Numbered from the stretch's first letter, positions 48,190-59,925 are shown. The stretch is 64,000 nucleotides of DNA from Rhizophagus irregularis (GCF_026210795.1 NC_089457.1:2170001-2234000), one strand, 5' to 3'. Translations and numbers: made by a program. The notes: a model not told the origin generated them from the letters alone.

Positions 48190-48513
48190 TTTTCGTGTAA
48201 AAGGATCGCGACAATCACTTTCTAACCATTCTATAATGCAACCCTATCCAGTCATTTGTTACACGGACTTGGAACAAAGTGCGCTTTGTACTCGTTCAAC
48301 AATTTTGTAACATCGTAAAGTAAGAGGGTTCCTAAAGTGAATTTGTATCTCTTTGAGTTCGTCAATAACTTTTTACCCATAACTGATTTCTTTTTTCAAA
48401 TCTTTCAATAGTTTTAAGACCTGAACTTCCATTGATACGTCTTCAACGTCATCTATTGTTCTAAGGGAATCAGTCATATCTACTGCTTGTTCTATTTCAT
48501 CATAATTCGGCAT
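48190..48513 (-). pseudogene. Hypothetical protein relic with in-frame stops
   Basis: From ATG 48513 one minus-strand frame reads MPNYDEIEQAVDMTDSLRTI, an amphipathic stretch, then three stops (first after EISYG) while the same frame goes on with KVIDELKEIQIHFRNPLTLR and IIEWLESDCRDPFTRKRI. A single frame with nonsense changes points to a recently lost gene. It is not recognised. A plus-strand scrap (about 48630-48760, LGPPIDLESYVEEYDVSLGL) nearby is also unassigned. Confidence 0.35.
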
Positions 48514-49129
48514 TATTATTTAAGTTTTAAAACCTTAATAATTACTGAAATGTTAGCTGAACCTCAACAACTTTATATCTTGCTGGGAAAAGGAGATAAG
48601 GGGTGATTAGCACAAGAATCCTATGAGAGCACATGAGTACGGAAATTTGATTCCTTTTGTTCTCGGTCCTCCTATAGATCTTGAATCCTATGTAGAAGAA
48701 TATGATGTTTCATTAGGTTTAACTTTTTCCTATAAATTCAAACGAGAAATGAGAGATTAATTATAAATACGGTTAAATTTTTTCTTTTATAAAAAACATA
48801 CCGATTGTACTTTATTAGACATTGGTTCGCATTTTCGGTTCGTTTGCATTTTCGGTTCGAAAACGTAAAGTTGGATGAATTGTGTAGATCTCGGAAATGC
48901 AAAGTTCTCAGCCCTTCATAACATATGTCCTTGGCAGCTAATAGTGACAAGAAACAACAAAACACTTCCTTTACAGCCTATTTAGATCTCGCTTTACGAT
49001 TATACTCATCATAATGTATTTGAGAGAACATATGTAAAAAATCAAAAAATTTAATATCACACAAATTGTCGCGTGACCTTCGTTCTACCCAATAAAATTC
49101 TGGTAAAATATAATCATGTGAAATAACAG

Positions 49130-50640
49130 GCCAATCATACACAAAAATAAAATTTATAAAATTATTAAAAAATTTCTTTTAATCTTTATCACTCAACTTA
49201 GATTTCTACTTGAAATTAACTGAATGTATTTTTATTATTAAAATAATTAATAATGAAAATTAATATTATGTATTATAAAAAAAAATATATTATTGATAAA
49301 TATGTTAATAAATTTGATTTAAGTTTTAATTCTTCTAAGTAATTCAAGTAATTTGTTTTAATTAAAGTATTAAAATTATATTTTAAAATTACTAAATAGA
49401 TGTAAATAATATAAATACCAATTTTTAGTAAAAGTATTTTTGATTTTATTAAATAACTTTAATAATTAAATATAAAAGATGATTTACTTTTACTAAAATA
49501 TTAAAATTATACTTTAAAATTACTAATAAATAAATTCAAAAATTGAAAATTAAGATATATAAATAGGATTTCAGAAATATTTAAACAAGTTATAAATTAC
49601 ATTTTTAGTAAAAAAGTTAAAAATTAGAGTATACAATTTTCTTAGTATTTAGTTATCCAATTTTAATAAACTTTTTTTTATTTTATAACTCTCATCAAAC
49701 TTTACAATTTAAAAAAAGGTCATTAAAATTGGGAAAAAATTGCAAAAAACTTTTTGAATTTTAATAAAAGGAATAATTTTGGCTAAAAGTGCATATATTA
49801 GATTTCTAAAGTCTTATATAAATAGCTTTAACTTTTCTAACCAATTTTACTTAAATCACAAGTAATTTTATTTAACTAAAGATATTTTTTAAATTTATAA
49901 ATAAAAAAATAAATATTATATTAAAAATAAAAAATACAAATATTTTTATTAATATTAATTAAATATTATATAAATTAAAATTCAGATAGTTTTAAGTTTT
50001 GATTCTATTAAATTTAATTAAATAATAATAAAAAGAATTTTTTTGATTAAAATAAAATTACATTTTGAAAAATTTTTATGCATTTAATAATGTTAAAAAA
50101 TAATGTAATTTTTCTATATTTTGCAAAAATTATTTATTATAAATTTAGAAAGTTTTTTACTTATAAAATTACATATATTTTTTCTGGCTTTTAAAATTAT
50201 ATATTTCTTTATATTAATAGGTTTAAAAGAAGTATAAAAAATTACTATTAAAAATCAGAAAGTAAAACTATTATAACATATATAATAATACTATATTAGT
50301 TTTTTAATTTATATAATTAGTATATATAATCTACTTGGAATTTAATAATTAATTAATATAAAATAATTAATTACCAGGCTAACTGTTAATATATTTTTCT
50401 TTTATTAAAAGTTTTCATTTAATATAAATAGTAATTTTTTTTAAAAATAAATGTTATATAAATAGAATTTTTATAATTTATATTTAAGTTATATATAAAG
50501 TTTGCTTATTAATCTGTTTTTTAGCTAATTAAATAAAATTTATGTAATATTTTCAAAAAATTATTTATTAATAATGGCTTAGTTGTGAAAATTTTACATA
50601 AGATTATTCATTTCCAATCATTTCATTAAAATCTACAAAT
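49130..50640. other. AT-rich desert
   Basis: About 1.5 kb almost free of G and C, with repeated TTAAAATTATA/TTTTAAAATTACTAA motifs (for example near 49370 and 49500). No gene. It may be decayed repeat or a matrix-type AT island. Confidence 0.5.
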
Positions 50641-50940
50641 TCGCTATTACATATGGAAAAATTTAGAAAAAAGGGTTATGGTCGTTTCAAATCTTTAAAG
50701 TATAATAATTAATACAATATGGATGTAGTTCATTTAATTTAAAAGTACCTAGCTTCTGTATCAACCAAATTTTCATCCATCTAAATCACAAATTCCTTGC
50801 TTTCTTCATCAACAATTTATCAATATTATTATTCTCTAGCTTATTTAAAGAATTTGGATTGAATAATTATTTCGTCTAAAATACTGTTTTACGCATACTT
50901 TACCCACCCGCAAACTTCAGTTAACTTAGCAGTTAGCACG

Positions 50941-52400
50941 TCACAAGTTTCCAGCCGCAGTTTCTCCAGCACCACTATTTGCCATCCATAAATGCCACTC
51001 TTTACGAAGATTGTTTTTGAACGGCTTTATTGCTACATTAAGAGGTTGATAAATATTTGTCAACCTTCCTAGAATCACCACTAGATCAAAATCACTTTCA
51101 CGAAACTTACTTTTTACAGACTTTTTTAAATGTTCCTTAAAAGAATCATAAACTATCATCTTCAAAAGCTCAGTTTAAACTTCTTCATCAAGATAATCAA
51201 CATAATCTTTTTTTCATATTTGCATCCATCCAACCGTTTTGTTAAAACCAAACTATAAATCTGTTCATCCAAATTTAGCCTCTTTCCTTTAAAATACAGA
51301 TCAGAGGTAACTTTTTTCTATCTATAATGAAGAACTAACTGTTAGCTATTATAATTTTCTAATTTTACTGAAGTTTTGAGGAAATTTCTCAAAATTTCAT
51401 GAAATCAAAAGATTAGATAAAAAAACGAAACTTGTTAGCAATGCAAGTTAAGATAATGGTAAAGCGATTATTTTCGTTACCCAGTTTTATGAATATGAAC
51501 CATTTTATCACCTATTGCATTAATCGTAAAATTCACTGCCATATCAAACCACACTGGCGTTTCATTCATATTAAATATATTACTAAATTCAAAGGACTTC
51601 TTTTTTCTAAAGCAGTTGAAATTATTCCAATAATCCTTTGATCTGCTTTGATACGTTGACATAAAGACAATTTGTACCTTTTTATAAATAAAGTTAACCA
51701 ATGAAATGATGCTTTAAAATTTTCTGTAGGATTACCATAAAATGCAGCCATTTCTGGTTCTTTCAATATGTCAAATATGGTAATTTTTATAGTTGCATAA
51801 GTCACTGCTTTCACTTTCAGGGTAAAAGGCTTTTCGACCAGAACCAACCCTTATTTTCACACGTCAAATGACTAAAAACAGGCAAAAAAAATGGCTAGAA
51901 TTGCATAAACTATTCGCAAATTTATATAAACTATTTACAAATAGTATAAGTTAATTTGCAAATAGCCAAAAACAGCCATGAATAGCCAAGAATAGCCAAG
52001 AATAGCCACTGCTTTTCGCGCCATTTTTTTGCCAATTTTTAGCATTTCAACCTGTGTTTGTTTCCTTTATCCAAGTTTCACTTACTTTAATCCAACGGCC
52101 AACCATACTACTGTTTAGTTGAAAATGCCTTGCCGTCTCATTTCTTCCATTTAACCTAGCATAAGCATAATCTTTTTTTTCTGTTCGATAGAATATGAAC
52201 TGCATTTACTTGTGAAAGCCTATTAACGTTTGTATTATCTACATTTGGCAGCCAGCTTAGCTTGTTCATGTCTGGTTGCTTATTTTATAACTTGTCTACG
52301 CTTGGCAGTTAGTTTAGCTTGACTATGTTTTACAGCTCGTCTAACTTATCATCTACATTTTGCTGTTTTTACAACCATGTTTTTAACAGGTTCATGTTGT
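50941..52400 (-). pseudogene. Pogo-type DDE transposase relic (Tc1/mariner superfamily)
   Basis: Minus-strand blocks in the order of pogo/Tigger transposases: a basic start with repeated AKR/RHEQAK-type runs (about 52400-52200), the HTH AYARLNGRNETARHFQLNSS (about 52170-52110), GRWIKVSETWIKE, GSGRKAF after a gap, a CENPB-type HTH (ATIKITIFDILKEPEMAAFY, HWLTLFIKRYKLSL; 51800-51650), then IFNMNETPVWFDM (catalytic Asp region; 51590-51540) and the C-terminal NIYQPLNVAIKPFKNNLRKE with WHLWM (51070-50970). Stops, shifts and a deletion after GSGRKAF break it. A foreign AT-rich segment of about 190 bp (51855-52045), carrying GAATAGCCAA repeats, splits the two HTH parts. This enzyme class makes TA target duplications like those of the MITEs in this window. 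Confidence 0.8.
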
Positions 52401-52479
52401 TTTGCGTATGAGAAGCACGGGATTATCATTCATTGCACAAAAGCAACTGTAACACTATTTCGAAAATAAGCACTATTTA

Positions 52480-53125
52480 TTTTATTAAAATTTTATTTAT
52501 TGCTTTACAATATAGAAAGAAAATAATATAGAAAATTATAATGCTGACTTGTATGCTATAATACTGGTTAAATTATATACATTATCAGAAAGAAAATATA
52601 TATATAATTTAGGCCGAAATTATAAAATTTGGCCAGAATTATAAATAAAAACTACTAATCACATGACATATATCACTTATAACTCTGGCCGAATTATGAT
52701 GATTCTCCTTCAGATTGATATTCTCCTACACGTTAATATATACTTGTATTTCTGAACCATTTTTCTAAATAAAATAAAATAAATCATTTTTTTTTTCGAT
52801 TTAATAATTTCCATCTTTACTCCCCTTTCCCTCTAAGATTCTAATGTTGATATGAATCGCTTGCATATCTTAACTTTACCTATAAGAGGATTAAGTACTA
52901 CATGATCATGTAGTTTTTAAAATAATGAAGATAGGTATTCTGAATGTCAATATGCTAAAATCACCTGAATCATTATTGTTTACCGTCACCAAAATTTGGT
53001 CAGAATTGGCTATTGGTCATGGTCAAATGGCCAGAAAATTCTTTGGTCGCTAGCCAAATTCCAACAAACCATGTTATTGTTTTATTTTGCTCATTATTAT
53101 AATATTATGTGAATGTGTTCAACGA
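52480..53125. other. Intergenic, inverted GGCCAGAATTATAA motif
   Basis: GGCCAGAATTATAA (about 52632) and TTATAACTCTGGCC (about 52677) form an imperfect inverted pair. Related TTGGTCAGAATTGGC and GGCCAGAAAATTC runs lie near 52995-53045. No gene. Confidence 0.35.
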
Positions 53126-54326
53126 TGTAAACGGCCGAATATCAAACATGAAAAGATGATAAAATTCAACCACCAAATGTAATTTCCAAATATTGAGAAC
53201 GAACAAATTGATTGTGAATTGGCGTAGATGGATAAATAATTAGCCGAAAAGGATAAACATTTAGGAAGAGTAATGGGAATCCCATAATTTTTATGAACTC
53301 AAATTCTTAGTGATATATAAACTAAGTGATATCTATAATGTTGATAAACATTTAGGAAGAGTAATGATCTACATGACGTAATATTCATCAAATAATTGAC
53401 AAAGAACCAATAGGATAATTAGAGTCGATCAATTGCGGCTTAGCAATCTTTAACAATAAGAACGATAAGAAAGAATAATTATAAGCCACAAAAGATAGAT
53501 TATAAGCAAAACACATAAAGCGAATTAAAAGAACATATAAAATAATGTCAGAAAGATTAAAGAACACAAAATAATGTAAAAGATAATATAAAAAGATAGT
53601 ATAAAGATGGAACGTAAAAGATAATATATTAAAAAGAACATATATAAAAAGATAGCATATTAAAAGATAGCATATTAAAAGATAGCGTATTTAAAATATA
53701 GATAGTATATTAGAAAGATAGTTCAAAGATAATATGTAAAAAGAACATAAAAGATAGTATATAGATAGAATAGAAAGTAGCATAAAAATTGTATATATAG
53801 AGAGCGGAATTCAAGGTAATTCCTTAGTTCTCATCCACAGAACTCAATAAAATATAAGTTTCATTTTATTATTTGTTAATGAAGTTTAATGTTAATTAAA
53901 GGTAATAGGTTCGCCCTAAACTTTAATTAATGTTCGATTAATTAATTTTAATTAATGAAAATTTGAGAAGAATTAAATATATGTTTTGAGAAGTAATAAT
54001 TCGTAGCGAGAGCTATCACAGTTCGAAATTAAGGATAAAAGTGGATATAATTTGGGGAAAATTCAGAGAAGTAAATTTATTTTATGTCATCCAACGTCTT
54101 GTAATACTAACGCTATTTATTTTATTTTATGAACCAAGAATGTTGTCGTTATATGTTGTATGTGTTGTCGTATGTCGTTGATAATCATGTTGTTAATTAA
54201 TTACTCGCTCGTTTAATTGTTTGTTTGTTTGTTTGTTTGTTCGCTCATTCGTTCGTTCGACCATGAGAATGCCCGTTCGATGTGGCAACCTTGTAAATTG
54301 ATGACAGGGGGAATTGGGGGATCTCA
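53126..54326 (+). repeat. 5' LTR (about 1.2 kb)
   Basis: It starts with TG at 53126 and most likely ends with CA at 54326, just before a primer-binding site. Only the first 597 bp can be confirmed by the right LTR. Features inside are a purine-rich block of GATAG-type iterations (53600-53760), a TATATATAG box at 53792-53800, an AATAAA at 53846-53851, and a GTTT run at about 54218-54242. The right boundary is inferred. Confidence 0.8.
53792..53851 (+). promoter_or_regulatory. Likely LTR TATA box and polyadenylation signal
   Basis: TATATATAG at 53792-53800 is followed about 50 bp later by AATAAA at 53846-53851. In LTRs the U3 promoter precedes the R region that carries the poly-A signal, so this fits a start site near 53825-53835. 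Inference from position only. Confidence 0.4.
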
Positions 54327-54328
54327 TA

Positions 54329-54344
54329 TGGTGCATGCTCCGAG
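54329..54344 (+). other. Putative tRNA primer-binding site
   Basis: TGGTGCATGCTCCGAG begins with TGG, the complement of a tRNA CCA end, two bases after the presumed LTR end CA. Its complement would fit a tRNA 3' end with acceptor strand AGCATGC. The donor tRNA is not identified. Confidence 0.45.
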
Positions 54345-55849
54345 AAAGGAAATGATCATCATCACATGATTATTATTATAATGAATATGAAAATTTAATT
54401 TCGTTAGTAAGTCACTGATAGGTATTATTAATCAATATTTTATTTTAGAATTTATTTTTAGATTTCAGGTTTTAACGAGTTCAAAAGGAACCAATAAATC
54501 AATAAGGATTTAATCGAGTTAAAAACTTGAAAAGGTGAAAGATTGGAGTTTGAAGTTGTGCAAGTAATCACTTAATCGATAGAAAGCACAAGAATATTTC
54601 TTTCGGGAATAAAGTACCTGAGAAATTTCATAAGGAGATGTGGAAGTTAAAGATGGATTTTAGAATAAAGATTAATAATGGGAGAACACCAATGTATTAT
54701 CCGGGGTTCATCTGTGTGGTATGGGTTACCTCTGAGTTTGGATTTTGGATAAATGCTCTAGATTGGAAAATTTTTATTCTTCGATATTAAAGATTATAAC
54801 GTATGGGTTACGTCAAATCTGGATACCCAGCTCAATAATGTACGAATTGCTTTGGGGACGGGGAATAAAAATTGTAAAGACACCTACTATCAAGAAACGT
54901 TGAATGGATAAAATGGGACAAACCTGTAAACTATCATGCTTTGACCGAAGGGAAAAAGATAGAGATAAGCCCAGTATAGGTCCACCAATTTAAGAAAGTT
55001 GGTTAGATGAGTTTTGAGGATAGCTGATGACTTTTGAAACTGGATTTTAGAAGATTAGATTCACCCGTTAAGAGACAAGTCGGCCAACGAAGGAGGAAAA
55101 ATGGATACGTTGTATTGTTACAGGTCCTAGGCTACATTTCAGATGAAGGTTCCTGGTGTAGTGTCCTAGTTCACGCTCTCATTACAATGTTCCGTTAAAA
55201 GAAGATAAAATAGAAGGATATTTACACATTAACGAGCCGTATAATGAACATTACGTGCAGTATTTAATAATAGAGTAAAATCCGAAAAGAAAAACGTTTA
55301 TTTAAAAGAAGGACATTTATTAAAAAGAAGAACATTTATTTGAAAAAGAATATTTATTTGAAAAAGAACATTTATTTGAAAAGAAGGACATTTATCTGAA
55401 AAGAACGACATTTTGTGCGTTATAGATTAATTTATATAATATAGAATATATGGAGCAAGAAGGATTTATGTGGATGATAAGAAAGATGTGATATGTGAAA
55501 TTATGAATCACAGTGACAAAAGATGTGATATGTGAAATTATGGATATCGGTGACAAAAGATAAACTTTGTGGCGCAGTAAAAACCTCCACAGTCTGAGGA
55601 GATCGTGGACTTAGAATAATTTTTGAAATTTTGAGGCGCAGCAAAAATTAATAATAGAATATGGAGTAGTAAATATATAAAATTGAAAGATGGAACTCAA
55701 AGATTGAAAGAAGTAATCTATTTAAAGACGAAAGAATGTTTAGAAGATTAAAAATAGAAGTGATAAGAGTAAAATATATATATATATAGAGAGAGAAGTC
55801 CGATTGAGATTCTGGATGGATATTCATAACAATTTAACTAAAGCGTATA
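54345..55849 (+). other. Long untranslated leader with short tandem repeats
   Basis: About 1.5 kb without an ORF. At 55285-55412 units of GAAAAAGAACATTTATTT repeat with drift. At 55483-55558 a 38-bp unit starting AGATGTGATATGTGAAATTA occurs twice. GGCGCAGYAAAAA occurs at 55571 and 55622. Packaging or ribosome-entry functions are possible but unproven. Confidence 0.5.
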
Positions 55850-58789
55850 ATGGAATGGTACCATCAATGGGAAAGCGAATATAGAACACATAAAGAGGAA
55901 CACGAATTAGGAACGGAAGAATTGGACGAATGTTTAAATTGTGAATTATGTTATCCAATAGTAGATGAACCAATAGTATTCAAGAAATTTTGGGACGCAT
56001 TATTTAAATTTGAAGATGCAATAATAATATATAATGATGTAACAATTAAGGGAGTATTAGATTTATTAAGTATGAATAATTCAGAAAGAGAAGATACAAT
56101 ACATAAAGGGAAATGTAGAGACATAATGGATAGAATAACGGAATCAATAAGATATAGAATACAACCAAAAATGAAAGAAAGGGGATTACGAACAATTATA
56201 TTAGTAATTGTAAGAGATTGTATTGAAAGAAATCTGGGGAATGAAGTATTTGATAGATTAATTGGGAATCCTGAATTAATAGAATACAAATATATTTTGG
56301 AAGATTGGGATGTTGAAAGAAGGTTTGAGAAATTTTGGCAATGGTATAGAATCACATCAGAAGAAATTGGACCATTACGAGTAAAGACAGGAGCAATAAA
56401 GACATTTAGGGAATTACTATATGAAGAAGAAGGAATAGCCATGAATGAGGAGAAAGTAAAGGAACTAATGTCCGAAATAGAATATGAGAACATACATATA
56501 GAAAATGTTCACGAATATCACAAAAATATGATGCAAAAGATAATAAGAATATTTATAGATACTAGGGGATTTACAAAAGAACCAGAAGATTCAGAAAGTG
56601 AAGATAGTCCAGCAAGTTACGAATTGGAAAATGATTCCGAGGAAGAATTAGAGATAATAATAGGAGACAAATCATGGAAATTTAGTGAATTAAGAAGAAG
56701 GTCAAATGTTATGGATGAAGATCAACTGAGGTACATTTGGAAGATAGGAATAAAGTTGATGATAGAAATGGATATATTGGTAACGAGAATATTTATGGAT
56801 AAAATTCAAGAGATAGAGGAATTGGATGAAAGGGAAAAAGAATTAAGGATAAAAGAATGGTTAGAAAAAGAAACAATAATGTGTGAAAAATGTGGTAATA
56901 GAAGGTTCGAAATGAATGAAGCGGATAGCGAATGCGGGGAATGTATTAAAGAAGCGCAGAAAAATGAACAAGACGAATTAATAGAATTAAAGAACAACTT
57001 AGAAAAATTGGGATATGAAATAGATGTATCGGAAATTCAAAGAATAAAGAAGTTCGGAGTTAATAATCGAATAATGGTGACAGAAGAATTCATAGAAAGG
57101 TATATGGAAATGATAGATTTAGAAGATAAAGAGTTAAGAAAAGAGATTCATAAGTGGTTAAATGAGAATACAACTTGGTGCGAAAGATGCGAAATAAGAT
57201 GGATGAATGATATGTTTAGATTGGGAGGAACTGTATGCAAAGATTGTGAAGAAGAAAATATCGATGAAATTAATGATCAGGTAAAAAGATTACAGAAGAT
57301 TTTTGAAGATATTGGAACAATAATAACTGAAGAAGAATTGTTAAGATTAACTAGTATGGGATATACAGATGGAGAAATTTTAGATAAAGAATTCATTGAA
57401 ATCTTTCAAGAAAATAAAGATGAGTCGGAAAAAGAATTGAAGAAAAAATTAGATAAGTTGTTGAAAGAACAAGCGGGAATAATAGATAGTGAAGAAAGTG
57501 GCGAAAGAAGCGATAATGAAGAATCAGAAGAAGATAATACAGATGATTCAGAAAAGATTGGAGAAATACTAAGTCCGGATGAAAGATGGGATGAAGATAT
57601 TGAAAATTTTAACGAAGAAGAGTTTGAAGATGAAGTTGAAAATGTTATAAATAGAGGGGATATCGACTTGAGTCAGAACTCAGATACGAATAGTTCATTA
57701 AATATTAAAAATTCTGACAACGAAAGTGAATTATCTGATTACAATTTACAAGATTTATTTCAAGAGAATATAATAATGGCAACTGAGAATCAAATAAAAA
57801 GAGTGATAGAGAATGCTTTAGGTTATCCAGCTAATACCTTGAACGCAGCAGTAGGAGCAGGAGGAAGTTTAATAGAGAGGATCGAAAATGCAGGGAACGA
57901 AGCAGGAGGAACGATTAGTATACCACTCTTTTATGGAAGAGAAGATGAAGATGTTACTGATTGGGTTAGACAATTCGAGGTAGCATTTGCAGCAGTCGGA
58001 AAAGCAGCGGGAGCTAATGGCGTAAGACAAGCGGTATACGCAGCAGCACATTTAAGAGGGGCAGCAGCACAATGGTATAATGAAATGAAAGAAGTAAATG
58101 CGGGTCACTTAGTGAATTGGGCAGATGCAGATAATGATAATGATTTAAAGCATAGAATAAAAAGGAGATTTACCAGAGAGGATGTTAGAAGAAAGAAGAT
58201 GCTAGAATTAAGAAAAACTCGACAAGGAGTAAATGAAAGTGTTGAAGAATATACAAGAAGATTTAGACAAATATTAAGGATAGCAACTAGAGGACATGCT
58301 TTAGCAGATGAATATCAAGTAGATTTCTATATCGAAGGATTAGAACCAACAATAGGGTATCAAGTTAGAAGACAAAATCCAGGGAACTTAAATGGGGCAA
58401 TAGAAATAGCAGTAAGAGAGGAAGGCGCAAAGGACGAATTTATTAGAAAAGCATTAGGACAACCAATTAGTACGAGGATAGATATCGGAAAAGATGATAA
58501 TAGACAAAATATGTTCGCAAAGCCATTGAACGAAAATTATGAGGACGAATTAGCTGAAATGTTTAAAGAAAAGGCGAAAATTAGTAAATTAGAAAGACAA
58601 GTAGCAATTATGGAGAGAAGATTAAATAACGATAATGGGAATAGGTATCGACCAAATATGGGAAGGAGATTAAATAATGGTAATAGGAATAATTATCAAC
58701 CAAATCAGAATAGGATACCAACATGTTTCGGATGTAATAGAATGGGCATTATAAGAATAATTGTCCCGAAGGAAGGAATGCAAGAGTAA
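55850..58789 (+). CDS. gag: Gag polyprotein with long N-terminal extension
   Basis: The frame encodes 979 residues. Residues 1-642 are an unusual extension: acidic, helical, with a first Cys pair (CLNCELC near 28), and a duplicated unit of 99 residues at about 325-423 and 424-522. Each unit carries two CxxC pairs (CEKC...CGEC and CERC...CKDC) like a zinc ribbon. An Asp/Glu/Ser-rich stretch follows (550-640). A second Met at residue 643 (57776) starts the ordinary gag, with a Retrotrans_gag capsid region at about 680-800 (AAAQWYNEM, VEEYTRRF) and a coiled coil near 905. The zinc knuckle begins with CFGC at residue 959 (58724), but the frame shifts before its His and Cys, and this ORF stops at 58789. 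The knuckle finishes in the frame of the next ORF. The start at 55850 is the first Met of the open frame. Confidence 0.85.
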   Translation: MEWYHQWESEYRTHKEEHELGTEELDECLNCELCYPIVDEPIVFKKFWDALFKFEDAIIIYNDVTIKGVLDLLSMNNSEREDTIHKGKCRDIMDRITESIRYRIQPKMKERGLRTIILVIVRDCIERNLGNEVFDRLIGNPELIEYKYILEDWDVERRFEKFWQWYRITSEEIGPLRVKTGAIKTFRELLYEEEGIAMNEEKVKELMSEIEYENIHIENVHEYHKNMMQKIIRIFIDTRGFTKEPEDSESEDSPASYELENDSEEELEIIIGDKSWKFSELRRRSNVMDEDQLRYIWKIGIKLMIEMDILVTRIFMDKIQEIEELDEREKELRIKEWLEKETIMCEKCGNRRFEMNEADSECGECIKEAQKNEQDELIELKNNLEKLGYEIDVSEIQRIKKFGVNNRIMVTEEFIERYMEMIDLEDKELRKEIHKWLNENTTWCERCEIRWMNDMFRLGGTVCKDCEEENIDEINDQVKRLQKIFEDIGTIITEEELLRLTSMGYTDGEILDKEFIEIFQENKDESEKELKKKLDKLLKEQAGIIDSEESGERSDNEESEEDNTDDSEKIGEILSPDERWDEDIENFNEEEFEDEVENVINRGDIDLSQNSDTNSSLNIKNSDNESELSDYNLQDLFQENIIMATENQIKRVIENALGYPANTLNAAVGAGGSLIERIENAGNEAGGTISIPLFYGREDEDVTDWVRQFEVAFAAVGKAAGANGVRQAVYAAAHLRGAAAQWYNEMKEVNAGHLVNWADADNDNDLKHRIKRRFTREDVRRKKMLELRKTRQGVNESVEEYTRRFRQILRIATRGHALADEYQVDFYIEGLEPTIGYQVRRQNPGNLNGAIEIAVREEGAKDEFIRKALGQPISTRIDIGKDDNRQNMFAKPLNENYEDELAEMFKEKAKISKLERQVAIMERRLNNDNGNRYRPNMGRRLNNGNRNNYQPNQNRIPTCFGCNRMGIIRIIVPKEGMQE

Positions 58790-58791
58790 AT

Positions 58792-59412
58792 ATGATAAAC
58801 GAATATGATGATCAAGAAGAATATTATTATGATGAATATGGATACGAGGAACCACAATATAACGGAATATATTACACACAAGGCTATTACGATGATTATG
58901 AAGATGGAGAATTAAATTATCATAATGAATTATACGCAAAAGATGACGCAGTAAAAGGAAGAAGACAATCAAGAAGAACGAGTCCAATAGTGGGATATAA
59001 AAATAATAATGAAGAGGGAAATTTACAAGAAGAATTAAGGGAAGCAGGAAATAGAATGGATGATAGAGAAATACCAAGTGGTACAACGGCACCAAATTAT
59101 ATACCTGAACGAACAGAACAAACCGGGGGTAGACCAATAGGACCAAAAGGAATGAGATGGAGTAATAAAAGACAAGCTTATTACGACCCAACAGAAGGAC
59201 TAAGAAAATGGAGAGAAGCAGGAGGACCAACAAAACCCAGGGAGTATGGACCAAGATTAACTGACGGAATACCACCTTATGATATTGTGGAAGACGTGAA
59301 AAATTGTAGAGCGAATATAACATATAGACAATTAATAAATGGAAATGCTAAGTATCATAAACAATTAAGAGAAGGAACATATAGACCAAGAAGTATAAAC
59401 GAGAAAAATTGA
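58792..59412 (+). CDS. Gag C-terminal tail, in shifted frame
   Basis: The open frame reaches back to the zinc knuckle: its His codon (58747-58749) and last Cys lie in this frame, one base back from the gag frame. The real product is therefore a gag extension reached by a -1 shift, or gag is broken by a one-base loss near 58745. Residues are Tyr/Glu/Asp-rich at first (EEYYYDEYGYEEPQ), then basic with RQSRRT and a conserved-looking segment GPKGMRWSNKRQAYYDPTEG. It ends at TGA 59410-59412, which is followed by CUA. The protease frame goes on in the same phase after the stop. The ATG at 58792 need not be used. Confidence 0.6.
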   Translation: MINEYDDQEEYYYDEYGYEEPQYNGIYYTQGYYDDYEDGELNYHNELYAKDDAVKGRRQSRRTSPIVGYKNNNEEGNLQEELREAGNRMDDREIPSGTTAPNYIPERTEQTGGRPIGPKGMRWSNKRQAYYDPTEGLRKWREAGGPTKPREYGPRLTDGIPPYDIVEDVKNCRANITYRQLINGNAKYHKQLREGTYRPRSINEKN

Positions 59413-59430
59413 CTACACTCGGTGGGAACT

Positions 59431-59925
59431 ATGAAAGATGAAGAAAAAAGAACTACAGCAATGAGAACAGAATTAGAAGTTGAAGATCAATTAGTGAATG
59501 TAATAATAGATACCGGAGCAGCAGTAAGCGTGATAACGGATAAATTAAGAAGAAGATTGAATATACCTATATTTGGAAAAAGTAAATTTAGATGTACAAT
59601 AGCAAATGGACAAAAGATAGCAGCATTAGGAAAGGCAAATATAACTTTGAGATACAAAGATGAATTAGAGATACTAAAAGAGGTTGAAGTAATCGATTCA
59701 GAAGAAGAGGACCTAATTTTGGGAAATGACATATGGAAGCTGTATAATGCAAAAATAAATTTTGAGGATCATACCTTAAGAATAGAAGAACAAGGAGAAA
59801 TAATAACGATTCCAGTAGGATATGAAAGAGAAGCAATATATGAAAGTGAGGAGAGCGAGGATGACGAAGAATATGAAAGCAACGATGAAGGAGAGGTATT
59901 CAAAATGCACCAGAATTTTAAATAG
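59431..59925 (+). CDS. Retroviral-type aspartic protease
   Basis: About 164 residues in the same frame as the ORF before, separated only by TGA. The catalytic motif is IIDTGAAVSVI, residues about 25-35 from the Met at 59431. The second landmark is LILGNDIW (hydrophobic-hydrophobic-G-x-D), typical of retropepsins of Ty3 elements. The enzyme works as a dimer and cuts the polyprotein. An Asp/Glu/Ser-rich end follows (SEESEDDEEYESND). It ends at TAG 59923-59925. The Met at 59431 is probably internal, since translation by readthrough of the TGA is likely. Confidence 0.85.
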   Translation: MKDEEKRTTAMRTELEVEDQLVNVIIDTGAAVSVITDKLRRRLNIPIFGKSKFRCTIANGQKIAALGKANITLRYKDELEILKEVEVIDSEEEDLILGNDIWKLYNAKINFEDHTLRIEEQGEIITIPVGYEREAIYESEESEDDEEYESNDEGEVFKMHQNFK

